From: Saccharothrix syringae
Lineage (GTDB): Bacteria; Actinomycetota; Actinomycetes; Mycobacteriales; Pseudonocardiaceae
Assembly: GCF_009498035.1 (NCBI RefSeq)
Contig: NZ_CP034550.1
Span: 2,790,001 to 2,854,000, forward strand
Reading direction: 5' to 3'
DNA: 64,000 bases
Shown: positions 35,966-44,290 of the stretch, in pieces
How the letters are laid out: every line of letters starts with the position of its first letter
How positions within the stretch are numbered: position 1 is the stretch's first letter
Translations under genes and position numbers: made by a program
The notes under the pieces: generated by a model
The model's database searches: none
Seen by the model: the letters and a program-made list of their open reading frames with translations, nothing else
Told to the model about the DNA's origin: nothing

Positions 35966-37003
35966 TCAGCGGTGCGCGACGACCACGGCGTTGGCGCCCG
36001 GACCGCCGAGCCCGCGCACCTCCAGGCCGGTGAACCCGGCCCGGTCGAGCCAGTCAACGTACTCGGACTCGGCGTAGTTCCGGCCGCCCACGGTCTCGAC
36101 GACCATGTTCAACCCCATGAGGGCGGCTTCCGGGGGACCGGTGCGCCGGTCGTTGAGCACCAGCTCGCACACCAGCAGCACCCCGCCGGGGGCCAGCGCC
36201 TCGCGGCACTTGCGCAGCAGCGCCAGGTTGGTGGCCGGGTCCCAGTTGTGCAGCACGCCGCTGACCAGGTGCACGTCGTAGCCCGCGGGCAGGCGCCCGT
36301 CGGCCAGGAAGTCCCCGGCCACCGCGTCGACCACGCCGGTCAGCCCCGCCCGCGCCACCCGGTCCTCGGCGATCGGGCACACGTGGGCCAGCTCGTACAC
36401 CGAAGCGCGCAGCGCCGGGTGGCGGGCGCACAGCTCGATCGGGAACGCGCCCGACCCGCCGCCGACGTCGAGCAGCGCCCGGTGCGGCCGGAAGTCGTAC
36501 ACCCGGGCCAGCTCCCGGGCGGTGTAGCGGGCGGCCACGTGCAGGGCGTCCCAGAAGCCGGCCAGCATGGCGGTGTCCGAGGCGGCGAACGGCGAGTCCT
36601 GGACGTCCGGGTCCCAGGTCGTCGGGCGGTCGGTGAGCACCGCGTCGGTCAGCCTGCCCCACCCCGGGTACTCCCGGGTGTCGCAGAACCGGACGAACCC
36701 GCCGAAGTAGTCCTCGCGCCCCTCCACCAGGAACCGGTCCGCGACCGCGCTGTTGGCGTACCGCCCGTCCCGCTCCTCCAGCAGGCCGAGGGAGGCGCAG
36801 GAGGCGAGGAACATGTCGGCGGCGCGCGGCCCCGTGCCCAGCTCGTCGGCCAGCTCGGCCGCGGTCAGGCCGCCCGCGCGGTCGAGCACCGTGAACAGCC
36901 GCAGCTCCACCGCGACCGCCAGCGCCTTGAACCGCCAGAAGCTGGTGGCCAGGCCCATCAGGCCGGTGGGGGTGAGCGCGTCGCCCGCCTCGGCGCTCAG
37001 CAC
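35966..37003 (-). CDS. Family 2 O-methyltransferase (dimerisation plus SAM domain)
   Basis: The 345-residue protein has an N-terminal winged-helix dimerisation domain (VELRLFTVLDRAGGLTAAELADEL) and a SAM domain. Motif I is LLDVGGGSGAFPIEL and the post-motif is VHLVSGVLHNWDPATNLALLRKC. LTDRRTGP-like residues occur as in actinobacterial aromatic O-methyltransferases. Enzymes of this type methylate phenolic hydroxyls, occasionally carbons, of polyketides. The neighbouring RppA-like synthase would supply such a phenol. GTG at 37003 overlaps the stop of the upstream methyltransferase by 7 nt. The open frame further upstream is a shadow. Confidence 0.9.
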   Translation of the reverse strand: MLSAEAGDALTPTGLMGLATSFWRFKALAVAVELRLFTVLDRAGGLTAAELADELGTGPRAADMFLASCASLGLLEERDGRYANSAVADRFLVEGREDYFGGFVRFCDTREYPGWGRLTDAVLTDRPTTWDPDVQDSPFAASDTAMLAGFWDALHVAARYTARELARVYDFRPHRALLDVGGGSGAFPIELCARHPALRASVYELAHVCPIAEDRVARAGLTGVVDAVAGDFLADGRLPAGYDVHLVSGVLHNWDPATNLALLRKCREALAPGGVLLVCELVLNDRRTGPPEAALMGLNMVVETVGGRNYAESEYVDWLDRAGFTGLEVRGLGGPGANAVVVAHR

Positions 37004-37794
37004 TTGCGCGCCCGGGTCGAGATCAGCACGTAGGTGGTGGCCGCGAAGGCGGGGTCGGCCACCACCTCGCGGAAGCGGTGCAGCTCGTCGGTGCCGAGTC
37101 CCTCGCGGAGCAGCGCCGCCTCCAGGCGCCGGGACACCACGTGGTGCAGCATCATCGCCGGGCCGCCGCCGCGGCAGGACCGGAAGGCACCCTCCGCGTG
37201 GACGTCGGTGGTGCCCGCCCGCGCGAGGCAGGCGTAGACCTCGTGGCCCCACCGGTGGTTCATCCCGCCGGCCGCGACGACCTCCGTGATCGCGGCGACG
37301 ACCCGGTGGAACAGCTCGGCGTCCGCGGGCGCGGGCGCCTCCAGGACCATCGGCGCGATCACGGTCTCGAACTCGTCGAACAGGACCCAGCCGCCGGGCT
37401 TGACCGCGCCGACCACTTCCGCCACCACCTCCTCCCGGTTCTCCAGGTGCCCCAGCACCAGCCGGGAGTGCGCCAGGTCGAACTCGTCCGCGGGCAGCGG
37501 CTCGGTGCGGACGTCGTGCCGGAGCACGGTGACGTTGTCGTGCCGGAGCGCGGGCGACGAGGTGAGCAACCCGGTCTCCAGGTCGGTGACGACCACCGAC
37601 CCGGTGTCGCCCACCAGCTCGCGCAGCCGCGCCGCCACGGTGCCGCCGCCGCCCCCGACCTCCAGGCACCGCCAACCCGGCCGGACGCCGAGCCGGTCCA
37701 GCCGGTCGAAGGTGAACGGGTCGAGGGTGTCGGCGAGGTACCGGTGGTGCTCGGCCGCCAGGCCGTCCGCGGCGTCGAAGACGTACTCGGTCAC
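36997..37794 (-). CDS. Class I SAM methyltransferase (UbiE/Methyltransf_11-like)
   Basis: The 265-residue protein has a single SAM domain. CLEVGGGGGTVAARL is motif I, VVVTDLETGLL is the acidic strand, and FDLAHSRLVLGHLENREEVVAEVVGAVKPGGWVLFDEF is motifs II and III. It is likely a small-molecule methyltransferase tailoring the polyketide made by the adjacent type III PKS. GTG at 37794 overlaps that PKS stop by 4 nt (GTGA), and its own stop overlaps the next methyltransferase. The target atom (O or C) cannot be told. Confidence 0.88.
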   Translation of the reverse strand: MTEYVFDAADGLAAEHHRYLADTLDPFTFDRLDRLGVRPGWRCLEVGGGGGTVAARLRELVGDTGSVVVTDLETGLLTSSPALRHDNVTVLRHDVRTEPLPADEFDLAHSRLVLGHLENREEVVAEVVGAVKPGGWVLFDEFETVIAPMVLEAPAPADAELFHRVVAAITEVVAAGGMNHRWGHEVYACLARAGTTDVHAEGAFRSCRGGGPAMMLHHVVSRRLEAALLREGLGTDELHRFREVVADPAFAATTYVLISTRARKC

Positions 37795-38957
37795 GGGTTC
37801 CTCCACTGCGACGGGGGCGGTGCGGTCCGACCGGCCGCGCCGGTCCGGGTGGTGCCGGTCCGGGGTGCCCCGGTGCCGGTGTGCGCGACGGGCTCCTCCG
37901 ACCACGTCCCGAACGTCATCTCGGCGGTGATGCCGGGCCCGAAGCCCGCGATCAGGCCCCGGTCGCCCGGGGTGCCCGAACCCTCGTCGAAGAGCCTGCC
38001 CAGCGCGTCGAGGACGACCGCGCTGGCGATGTTGCCGTAGTCGGCCAGGGTGGCCCGGCTGTGCCGGAACAGGTGCCCGTCCACGCCCAGGTGCAGGGAC
38101 AGGTCGTCGAGGATGCGCGGCCCGCCGGCGTGCACGACGTAGAAGTCGAGGTCCGACACGTCCCAGCGCAGCTCGCCGGACAGCTCCGCCAGCGCGGGCG
38201 CCAGCGCGCCCGTGGTCCGCGGCACCCGCCGGTCGAGCACGAAGTGGAACCCCGTGTCCTCGACCGCGTAGGAGATCCACGACTCGGTGCCCGGCACCAG
38301 CCAGGAACCGTTGCGCACCAGGCGTATCCCGGTGCCCCCGGACCCCCGCACCACGGCCGCCGCCACCGCGTCGCCGAACAGGCCGTTGGACAGCAGCGAG
38401 CCGACGCCGAGGTCGGTGGGCTGGTAGCACAGCGAGCAGAACTCGCACGACACGACCAGGGCGTTGGCCTCCGGGTACGCCGTGCAGAAGTCGTGGGCGC
38501 GGTTGATGGCCGCGCCGCCCGCGGCGCACCCGAGCTGGGCGATGGGCAGCTGCCTGGTGCCCGGCGCGAAGCCCATGGTGTTGATCAGCCACGCGGTCGG
38601 CGACGGCATCGAGAACCCGGTGCAGGACACGTAGACGATCAGGTCGATGTCGGCCGGGCCGAGCCCGGCGTTGGCCAGCGCGCGGCGCACCACGCCCGGC
38701 ACCATCGCCCTGGCCCCGGCGGAGTGCAGCCTGTTCCGCTCGCCGAAACCGGGGTGCCGCAACGCCTCCTCGATCGGCTGGACGAGGTGCCGCTTGCGCA
38801 CGCCGGTGTTCCGGATCAGGCGCAGCGCCAGCGGGAGGGCGGGGTTGGCCGCGTGCAGGTCGCGGGCCACCTCCAGGGTCTGCTCCAGGGTGATGACGTG
38901 CTCGGGCACGGACACGGCGGGTCGGCACAGCGTGGCCACGGCCGGTCGCCCCGTCAC
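37791..38957 (-). CDS. rppA: Type III polyketide synthase, RppA-like (tetrahydroxynaphthalene synthase)
   Basis: The 388-residue enzyme is a chalcone-synthase-fold PKS. The catalytic triad is C144 (QLGCAAGG), H276 (VVHAGGPRIL) and N309 (DYGNIASAV). From what I recall of Streptomyces THN synthases, these lie at a constant +6 offset from C138/H270/N303. The extra cavity cysteine C106 aligns with C112 (SCTGFS). Condensation of five malonyl-CoA to 1,3,6,8-tetrahydroxynaphthalene is therefore the best prediction. The C terminus has a low-complexity Thr/Gly/Arg tail of about 35 residues. GTG at 38957 overlaps the glycosyltransferase stop by 4 nt, so it is the second gene of a five-gene coupled operon. 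Post-PKS genes here methylate and glycosylate. Confidence 0.92.
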   Translation of the reverse strand: MTGRPAVATLCRPAVSVPEHVITLEQTLEVARDLHAANPALPLALRLIRNTGVRKRHLVQPIEEALRHPGFGERNRLHSAGARAMVPGVVRRALANAGLGPADIDLIVYVSCTGFSMPSPTAWLINTMGFAPGTRQLPIAQLGCAAGGAAINRAHDFCTAYPEANALVVSCEFCSLCYQPTDLGVGSLLSNGLFGDAVAAAVVRGSGGTGIRLVRNGSWLVPGTESWISYAVEDTGFHFVLDRRVPRTTGALAPALAELSGELRWDVSDLDFYVVHAGGPRILDDLSLHLGVDGHLFRHSRATLADYGNIASAVVLDALGRLFDEGSGTPGDRGLIAGFGPGITAEMTFGTWSEEPVAHTGTGAPRTGTTRTGAAGRTAPPPSQWRNP

Positions 38958-40096
38958 CGCGCGCCGGTGGCGGCGGCCGCCAGCTCCGCCAGGAGCGGCA
39001 CCACCGAGCCGGGTGGCGGCTGCCCGGCGACCTCCTCGGCGACCGCGGTCGCGCGCGCGGCGAACGACGGCCGCTCCACCAGGGCGGTGACCCGGTCCGC
39101 GACCGCCGCGGGCGTGAGCCCGTCCACCGCCAGGGCGTCGCCCACGCCCGCCGCGCCGACCTGGGCCGCGTTGGCGAACTGGTCGGCGAAGTGCGGCAGG
39201 ACGAGCTGGGGGACGCCGCGGGCCAGCGCGGTCATCGTCGTGCCGCCGCCGCCGTGGTGGACGACCGCGGCGCAGCCGGGCAGCACCTGGTCCAGTGGGA
39301 ACCGCCCGACCGCCACCGCGTTCGGCGGCCTGGCCACCCGGTCCGACAGCCGCTGCCACGCGGCCGGGTCCACGGCCACGACCACCTCGACGGGCAGCGC
39401 CGCCAGGCCGTCGAGCACCGCCGACAGGGTGGTCGCGGCCCAGGGGAAGTTCGGCAGGACCGTCCCGAGCGTCACGCAGACGCGCGGCCCGGCGCGCTCG
39501 TGCATCCACGCCTCGACGTCCTCCGCGCCGTTGTACGGGACGTAGGCCATGCCCCTGTCGCGCGGGCCGCGGGCGATGTCGAAGCTCGGCGGGCACACGT
39601 CCAGGACCAGGGAGGGCGGGGTCCAGGGCACCGGCGCCCCGGCGAGCAGCGCCGACCGGGCGCTCGCGGTGATGCCGGGCGCGATCGGCAGGCCCCAGCG
39701 GTGCTCGACCAGCGGGAGGCCGCGGGCGGCGGCGACCACCACGCCCTCGAACGCCGTGGGGTCGGTGACGACGACGTCCGGCCGCCACCACTCCGCCGCC
39801 GCGGAGGCGCCGGGCAGCACCGCCCGGGCCAGGCGGGCGAACCCGAGCCCCATCGCGTGGTCACCGATCGCCAGGTCGGCGGGGCCGGCGGGGGAGCGGT
39901 CGGCCAGCATCGCCCCGACGATCGTGGCCGCCGGGTGCGACGCGGCGAACGGCAGCCCCGCCCCGACGACCGCGGCGCGGAGGTTCCCGGGTGCGACCAC
40001 GAGCACCCGGTGCCCGGCCGCGCGCAGCGCCCAGGCCAGCGGGACCACCGGGTAGAGGTGGCTCGGAGCCGGACAGCACGTCACCATCACCCGCAT
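38954..40096 (-). CDS. GT1 (GT-B) natural-product glycosyltransferase
   Basis: The 380-residue protein is a macrolide/enediyne-type glycosyltransferase. The N-terminal acceptor domain opens with VTCCPAPSHLYPVVPLAWALRAAGH. The C-terminal nucleotide-sugar domain has HHGGGGTTMTALARGVPQLVLPHFADQFANA, the usual donor-binding motif with an HxGGxGT pattern. It would attach a (probably deoxy-) sugar to the type III PKS product or to the nearby enediyne. It leads the minus-strand operon. ATG at 40096 follows AGGGGGAGTCGCAG. No sugar biosynthesis genes are in the window, so the NDP-sugar comes from elsewhere, perhaps beyond the right edge. Confidence 0.92.
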   Translation of the reverse strand: MRVMVTCCPAPSHLYPVVPLAWALRAAGHRVLVVAPGNLRAAVVGAGLPFAASHPAATIVGAMLADRSPAGPADLAIGDHAMGLGFARLARAVLPGASAAAEWWRPDVVVTDPTAFEGVVVAAARGLPLVEHRWGLPIAPGITASARSALLAGAPVPWTPPSLVLDVCPPSFDIARGPRDRGMAYVPYNGAEDVEAWMHERAGPRVCVTLGTVLPNFPWAATTLSAVLDGLAALPVEVVVAVDPAAWQRLSDRVARPPNAVAVGRFPLDQVLPGCAAVVHHGGGGTTMTALARGVPQLVLPHFADQFANAAQVGAAGVGDALAVDGLTPAAVADRVTALVERPSFAARATAVAEEVAGQPPPGSVVPLLAELAAAATGAR

Positions 40097-40340
40097 CTGC
40101 GACTCCCCCTCGTCGGTCGCCGGGCACCGCCGGCGGCCCGTGCGCGGCCCGCTGGTCGGCCGTCTTCGGACCCTAGCAGTGATACTTAATGAATACATAG
40201 CGTTGCTTCGACAGTTGATCAGGATCGTTGGCTTGGTTGGTTCCCTGACCGGCGTGAAGTCATGATACTTCTGATATAGATAGTGATATGGGAGGCTGTG
40301 GGGGTTGGTTGTCCTCGACCTCCTCCGAATGGGGCCTGCC
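40097..40340. promoter_or_regulatory. AT-rich divergent promoter region
   Basis: This spacer separates the glycosyltransferase operon from the CRTAC1-like gene and contains the lowest-GC stretch of the area (about 40172-40290). The octamer TGATACTT occurs twice in direct orientation (40180 and 40263), with GATATAGATAGTGATAT after the second copy. These are candidate sites for a regulator acting on both directions. No clear -10/-35 pair can be fixed. Confidence 0.5.
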
Positions 40341-42506
40341 ATGACTCGCCTATCACGTCTGCCACACCAGGGGCTCGCGGTGATCCTGCTGGCGACAGCG
40401 CCCGCCGCCACGGCGGCGCAGGCAGGGGCGGTACCGCCGCGCGAGCAGATCGTCTTCACCGACATCGCGGTGCCGGGGACCGCCCTGGACCTGTACCGGC
40501 GGACGCCCTCGCCCGAGCACGCGCGCAGCGTGGCCAACCTCGGACGCCCGTACATCACCCGCGACGACTTCGCCGCCGAGGGCGTGCACACCCACGGCGT
40601 CCCCGGCGTGGTGCTGCTCGACCACGACGGCGACGGCGACACCGACGTCTTCGTGACCAACGGCCCCGGCACGCCCAACAGCCTGTTCCGCAACGAGCTG
40701 GAGCAGACCGGCCGGCTGGTCTTCACCGACACCGCGGCCGCCGCGGGCGTCGCGCTCACCGACCTGGACGCCAACGGCGCCTGCGCGGGCGACGTCGACA
40801 ACGACCGCGACCCGGACCTCTACGTCCTCGGCCGCAACGCGGGCAACCACCTGCTGCGCAACGAGGGTGACGGGACCTTCGCCGACGTCACCGGCGCGGC
40901 GGGCGACGCCGCGGCCGGCACCCTGAGCCACCTCTCCTGCACCATGGCCGACGTCGACAACGACGGCCTGCTCGACATCGCCGTCGCCAACGCCTACGAC
41001 ATGAAGACGGCCCTGCCGATCCTGCGCGTCCCGTGGGCGCTCAACCAGCCCAACCAGCTGCTGCGCAACGCGGGCGGCGGTGCGTTCGCCGACGTCAGCA
41101 CCAGCTCGGGCTTCGCCCCGGTCAAGGTGGACGGCCGGGTGCCCGACCCGGCGCGCGAGGAGATCACCTGGTCGGTCACCGCCGCCGACTACGACCAGGA
41201 CGGCGACGCGGACCTGCTCACCGCCAGCCACCAGGCCCTCGTCCAGCCCGCGAAGTACGGCGGCGCCGACCGCGGGTTCGTCCGGGTCTACCGCAACGAC
41301 GGCACCGGGCACTTCGAGGACGTGACGATGGGCATCGGCCTGGCGGAGTGGGGCGGCTGGTCGGGCACGTCGTTCGGCGACTTCAACTTCGACGGCACGC
41401 TGGACTTCTTCGCCACCAACACCGGCGACTACATGAAGCTGCCGGTGCCCGGCCTGCCGCACCAGTACGGCGACCAGAGCAGCCGCTGGTTCCTCCAGCG
41501 CCCGGACGGCACCTTCGTCGACGTGCGGCGCGGGTCGGTGCCCACGCCCAGGACGGACAACGAGGACGCCGACCCCACCCTCGGCGGGCTGGGCACCACC
41601 CCGTGGGGCTGGGGCACCTCGACGCTCGACTACGACAACGACGGCCTGACCGACGTCCTGTTCCACGGCAGCATCGACGGGATGAACCTGGTCACCGCGG
41701 ACAACCCGGGCATGCTGCTGCACAACCGGGGCCCGGCCGGGCTGCGCAAGGGCTTCTTCCCGTCGTTCGACTACGACGCGGCCGCGAGGTCGGCCACCGA
41801 CCACCGGCGGCGCAGCGTCACCGGCATGGCCGTCGGCGACCTCAACCGCGACGGCTTCCCCGACGTGGTGAGCGCCGCCCAGTCGATCAAGGTGGGCGAG
41901 CTGACCAGGTACGCGGACATCGCGGACATCCACGACTGGAGCCCGGTGTTCACCGACGACGCCCGGTTCCTGGAGGTCTACCACTTCGACGGCAGCGTGT
42001 TCCGGCCCACCGGCGCGCACACCGTCGAGGGCGACCTGTCGGTCGAGGTCAACGGCGGCAACGGCAACCGGTCGGCCACCGTGCGGACGCTGGGCAGCGT
42101 CGGCGTGACGCCGGCGGGCGGGGTCAACCGGGACGGCGTCGGCGCGCTGGTGCGGTTCACGCCGCGGGGAGGCCCGACCGCGATGCACCCGGTGTCCGCG
42201 GGCACGTCCTACGGTTCGCAGGACGCCCACGAGACCACCTTCGGCATGGGCACGGCCGACACCGCGGTGGTCGAGGTGCTGTGGCCCGGTGGGGTGCGCA
42301 ACAGGCTGTACGGGGTGCGGGCGGGGGAGCGCGTGACGTTCCCGGAGATCCCCTGCCGGTACGACGACCCGGCGATGACGCGGCGCGGTTACTGGGACTG
42401 CGTCACCGGGGCGCTCGGCGACCTCGTCGACGCGGGGCACCTGTCGCGGACCGGGGCGAGCCGGTTCCTGATCAGCGCACTTCGTGCGTTCCACGACGCG
42501 CGGTAG
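40341..42506 (+). CDS. Secreted CRTAC1 family protein (FG-GAP/VCBS repeats, ASPIC-UnbV domain)
   Basis: The 721-residue protein has a signal peptide (AVILLATAPAATAAQA) and a beta-propeller built from FG-GAP/VCBS repeats. Calcium-type loops include DHDGDGDTD, DVDNDRDPD, DVDNDGLLD, DYDQDGDAD, DYDNDGLTD and DLNRDGFPD. The ASPIC/UnbV domain (GVNRDGVGALVRF through [16 protein letters not shown]) is followed by a C-terminal helical extension of about 50 residues. It is closely similar throughout to the protein at 54899-57076 and belongs to the same superfamily as the enediyne protein E4 at 58415. Its role is unknown, and extracellular binding of a natural product or polymer is a guess. ATG at 40341 gives the best leader. 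ATG 40329 and TTG 40305 are alternatives. Confidence 0.88.
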   Translation: MTRLSRLPHQGLAVILLATAPAATAAQAGAVPPREQIVFTDIAVPGTALDLYRRTPSPEHARSVANLGRPYITRDDFAAEGVHTHGVPGVVLLDHDGDGDTDVFVTNGPGTPNSLFRNELEQTGRLVFTDTAAAAGVALTDLDANGACAGDVDNDRDPDLYVLGRNAGNHLLRNEGDGTFADVTGAAGDAAAGTLSHLSCTMADVDNDGLLDIAVANAYDMKTALPILRVPWALNQPNQLLRNAGGGAFADVSTSSGFAPVKVDGRVPDPAREEITWSVTAADYDQDGDADLLTASHQALVQPAKYGGADRGFVRVYRNDGTGHFEDVTMGIGLAEWGGWSGTSFGDFNFDGTLDFFATNTGDYMKLPVPGLPHQYGDQSSRWFLQRPDGTFVDVRRGSVPTPRTDNEDADPTLGGLGTTPWGWGTSTLDYDNDGLTDVLFHGSIDGMNLVTADNPGMLLHNRGPAGLRKGFFPSFDYDAAARSATDHRRRSVTGMAVGDLNRDGFPDVVSAAQSIKVGELTRYADIADIHDWSPVFTDDARFLEVYHFDGSVFRPTGAHTVEGDLSVEVNGGNGNRSATVRTLGSVGVTPAGGVNRDGVGALVRFTPRGGPTAMHPVSAGTSYGSQDAHETTFGMGTADTAVVEVLWPGGVRNRLYGVRAGERVTFPEIPCRYDDPAMTRRGYWDCVTGALGDLVDAGHLSRTGASRFLISALRAFHDAR

Positions 42507-42600
42507 TGGCTCGCGGTAGGCCGCTGTGGTGGTCCGAGGTGGTGCGCCGGTCCACGGGGCGGCGCACCACCGCCGGGGCGGCTGCGGCCGCGCAGAGGCG

Positions 42601-42766
42601 GGGCTGGTTCGGGGCGGGGCGCGGCCGGGTGGTTGTGGGGGGTGGTTGTGGTGTGTGGTGGTTGTGGGGGAGCGGCTGTGGGGGCGGCTGTAGGGGGGCG
42701 GCTGTGGGGGTGGGGCGTGGCCGGGTGGCTGTGGGGAGGGTGGCTGTGGCGGGAGGCGGGTGGGGC
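42601..42766. repeat. G-rich GT-repeat tract
   Basis: The plus strand carries runs of four to seven Gs separated by GTGGTT, GGCTGT and similar, with GCGGCTGTGGGGG repeated three or four times. The tract fits G-quadruplex-forming DNA. It lies between the convergent CRTAC1-like and MBL-rhodanese genes, in a 263-nt gap with no supported gene, where it may help end transcription. Confidence 0.75.
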
Positions 42767-42769
42767 CGG

Positions 42770-44122
42770 TCAGCTCTCGGAGACCAGGTCCCGCCCGGTC
42801 GCCCCCGCCCAGTCGCCGGGCCCACCGGTCATGACCGCCACGTCCCGGTACCCGGCCCGCGCCAGCAGGCTCGCCGCGCTCATGGCCCGCTCCCCGTGCC
42901 CGCACATGACCACCAGCCGGCCCCGGGGCAGCTCGGGCACGTCCCCGCCCAACGACCCCAGCTCCGCGTGCAGCGCACCGGGCACGTGGCCGGCGCGGTA
43001 CTCGCGCTCCTGCCGCACGTCCAGCACGGCGGCGCCGCCGACCCCGTCCGCCCGCACCAGCCCGACCGCCGCGGTCGGGCCGGTCCACGCCGCCATCCCC
43101 CCGGCCAACTCGCCGGCGATGCCGCCGAAGCCGATCTTCGCCGCCTGCCAGGCGATCTCGGCCGCGTCCTGGTCCCGGTCGCGCACCACCACCAGCGGGC
43201 GGTCGGCGGGCACCAGCCAGCCCAGCCACGACGCGAACGCCGGGCGCAGGGGGTTGGCCAGCGCGCCGGGGACGTGCCCGGCGGCGAACCGCTCGATCGG
43301 GCGCGCGTCCACCACCATGGCGCCGTCGGCCAGCAGCGCGCGCACGGCCGCCTCGTCGAGCGGGGTCAGCGCCGGGTCGTCCTTGAGCAGGTCGGGGCCG
43401 CGCCGGTTGACCTCGGGCAGGTGGCGGAAGTAGGCGGGGTACGAGCCGGTGGAGGCCAGCAGTTCGGCGGCGAAGGCGTCGGCGTCGGCGAGGGCCAGCA
43501 GGGGGTTGGTCGCCTTCTCCCGGCCGATGGTGCTGGTCCGCTCGGCACCGGGCGGCGCGGAGCAGAACGAGCCCGCGCCGTGCGTCGGCCACACGGCGAC
43601 CTCGTCGGGCAGCGCGGCCAACCTGCGCAGCGAGGCGTGCTGGAGGCGGGCCAGCTCCCCGGTCCGCTCGGGCGCCACCAGGTCGGTGCGCGCCGCGGAG
43701 CCGACCAGCAGGGAGCCGCCGGTGAACACGCCGAGCGGGGCGCCGCCGTCGAGCAGGAGGAAGGCCAGGTGCTCGTGCGTGTGGCCGGGCGTGGCCAGGG
43801 CGCGGAGGCGGAGGCCGCCGAGGTCCACCTCGTCGCCGTCGCGCAGGCCGCGGTGCGGGAACTCGCGGCGGCCGGCCGCGGACGCCAGCACGCGCGTCCC
43901 CTCGGTCTCGGCGAGCTGCCGCGCGCCGGAGACGAAGTCGGCGTGCAGGTGGGTCTCCGCGGCGAACGCGAGGCGCAGGCCGCGCCGCCGGGTGGCCGCC
44001 CAGGCCGCGCGGAGGTCCAGGGCGGCGTCCACGACGAGGCCGCGCCCGTCGCCCAGGTCCACCAGGTAGGCCGAGTTGCCCAGCCCCTCGTCGACGAGCG
44101 GAACGACCTCTGCGTCGGCCAT
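42770..44122 (-). CDS. MBL-fold hydrolase fused to two rhodanese domains
   Basis: The 450-residue protein begins with a metallo-beta-lactamase domain of the persulfide-dioxygenase-like group (ETHLHADFVSGARQLA, TPGHTHEHLAF, FTGGSLLVG..ARTDL, PTHGAGS) and ends with two rhodanese domains. The first rhodanese domain (VVDARPIERFAAGHVPGAL) has no cysteine in its active loop and looks inactive. The second keeps C-x2-G-x-R (VVMCGHGERAMS). Such fusions are thought to handle persulfide or sulfane sulfur. The ATG at 44122 follows GGGAGGGCG. The gene is divergent from an exported class V aminotransferase and close to an ArsR-rhodanese regulator, which together suggest a sulfur-related segment. Confidence 0.9.
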   Translation of the reverse strand: MADAEVVPLVDEGLGNSAYLVDLGDGRGLVVDAALDLRAAWAATRRRGLRLAFAAETHLHADFVSGARQLAETEGTRVLASAAGRREFPHRGLRDGDEVDLGGLRLRALATPGHTHEHLAFLLLDGGAPLGVFTGGSLLVGSAARTDLVAPERTGELARLQHASLRRLAALPDEVAVWPTHGAGSFCSAPPGAERTSTIGREKATNPLLALADADAFAAELLASTGSYPAYFRHLPEVNRRGPDLLKDDPALTPLDEAAVRALLADGAMVVDARPIERFAAGHVPGALANPLRPAFASWLGWLVPADRPLVVVRDRDQDAAEIAWQAAKIGFGGIAGELAGGMAAWTGPTAAVGLVRADGVGGAAVLDVRQEREYRAGHVPGALHAELGSLGGDVPELPRGRLVVMCGHGERAMSAASLLARAGYRDVAVMTGGPGDWAGATGRDLVSES

Positions 44123-44179
44123 CGCGGTTTCGCCCTCCCGGTCGGCACCCCGGCGGACCCACGATATCCCCGCTCGCAA

Positions 44180-44290
44180 TCGGCCCGAGGGGGCCGATCG
44201 AGCGCGCTCACCACGGCTTATGCTTCATATCCGTATAGTCACATGCTAGCGTGGCGGCAGGGCTGGTGGGCTGCGGTCGAGGAGGCGCCG
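44180..44290. promoter_or_regulatory. Divergent promoter between MBL-rhodanese and aminotransferase
   Basis: The spacer contains a short AT-rich core (about 44220-44250, with TATGCTTCATATCCGTATAG) flanked by CCACG and CGTGG arms, in very GC-rich surroundings. It is the only place for promoters of both flanking genes. Exact -10 and -35 boxes are not clear. Confidence 0.4.

Noticed and set aside
40353..44162. Open frame of about 1270 codons on the minus strand
   Set aside because: It is out of frame with MBL-rhodanese and antisense to the CRTAC1-like gene. Its translation has only repetitive Pro/Arg/His stretches.
41033..44290. Very long upstream extension of the class V aminotransferase frame
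   Set aside because: It crosses the CRTAC1 gene out of frame and the MBL-rhodanese gene antisense. The aminotransferase has its own ribosome site and Tat signal at 44291.
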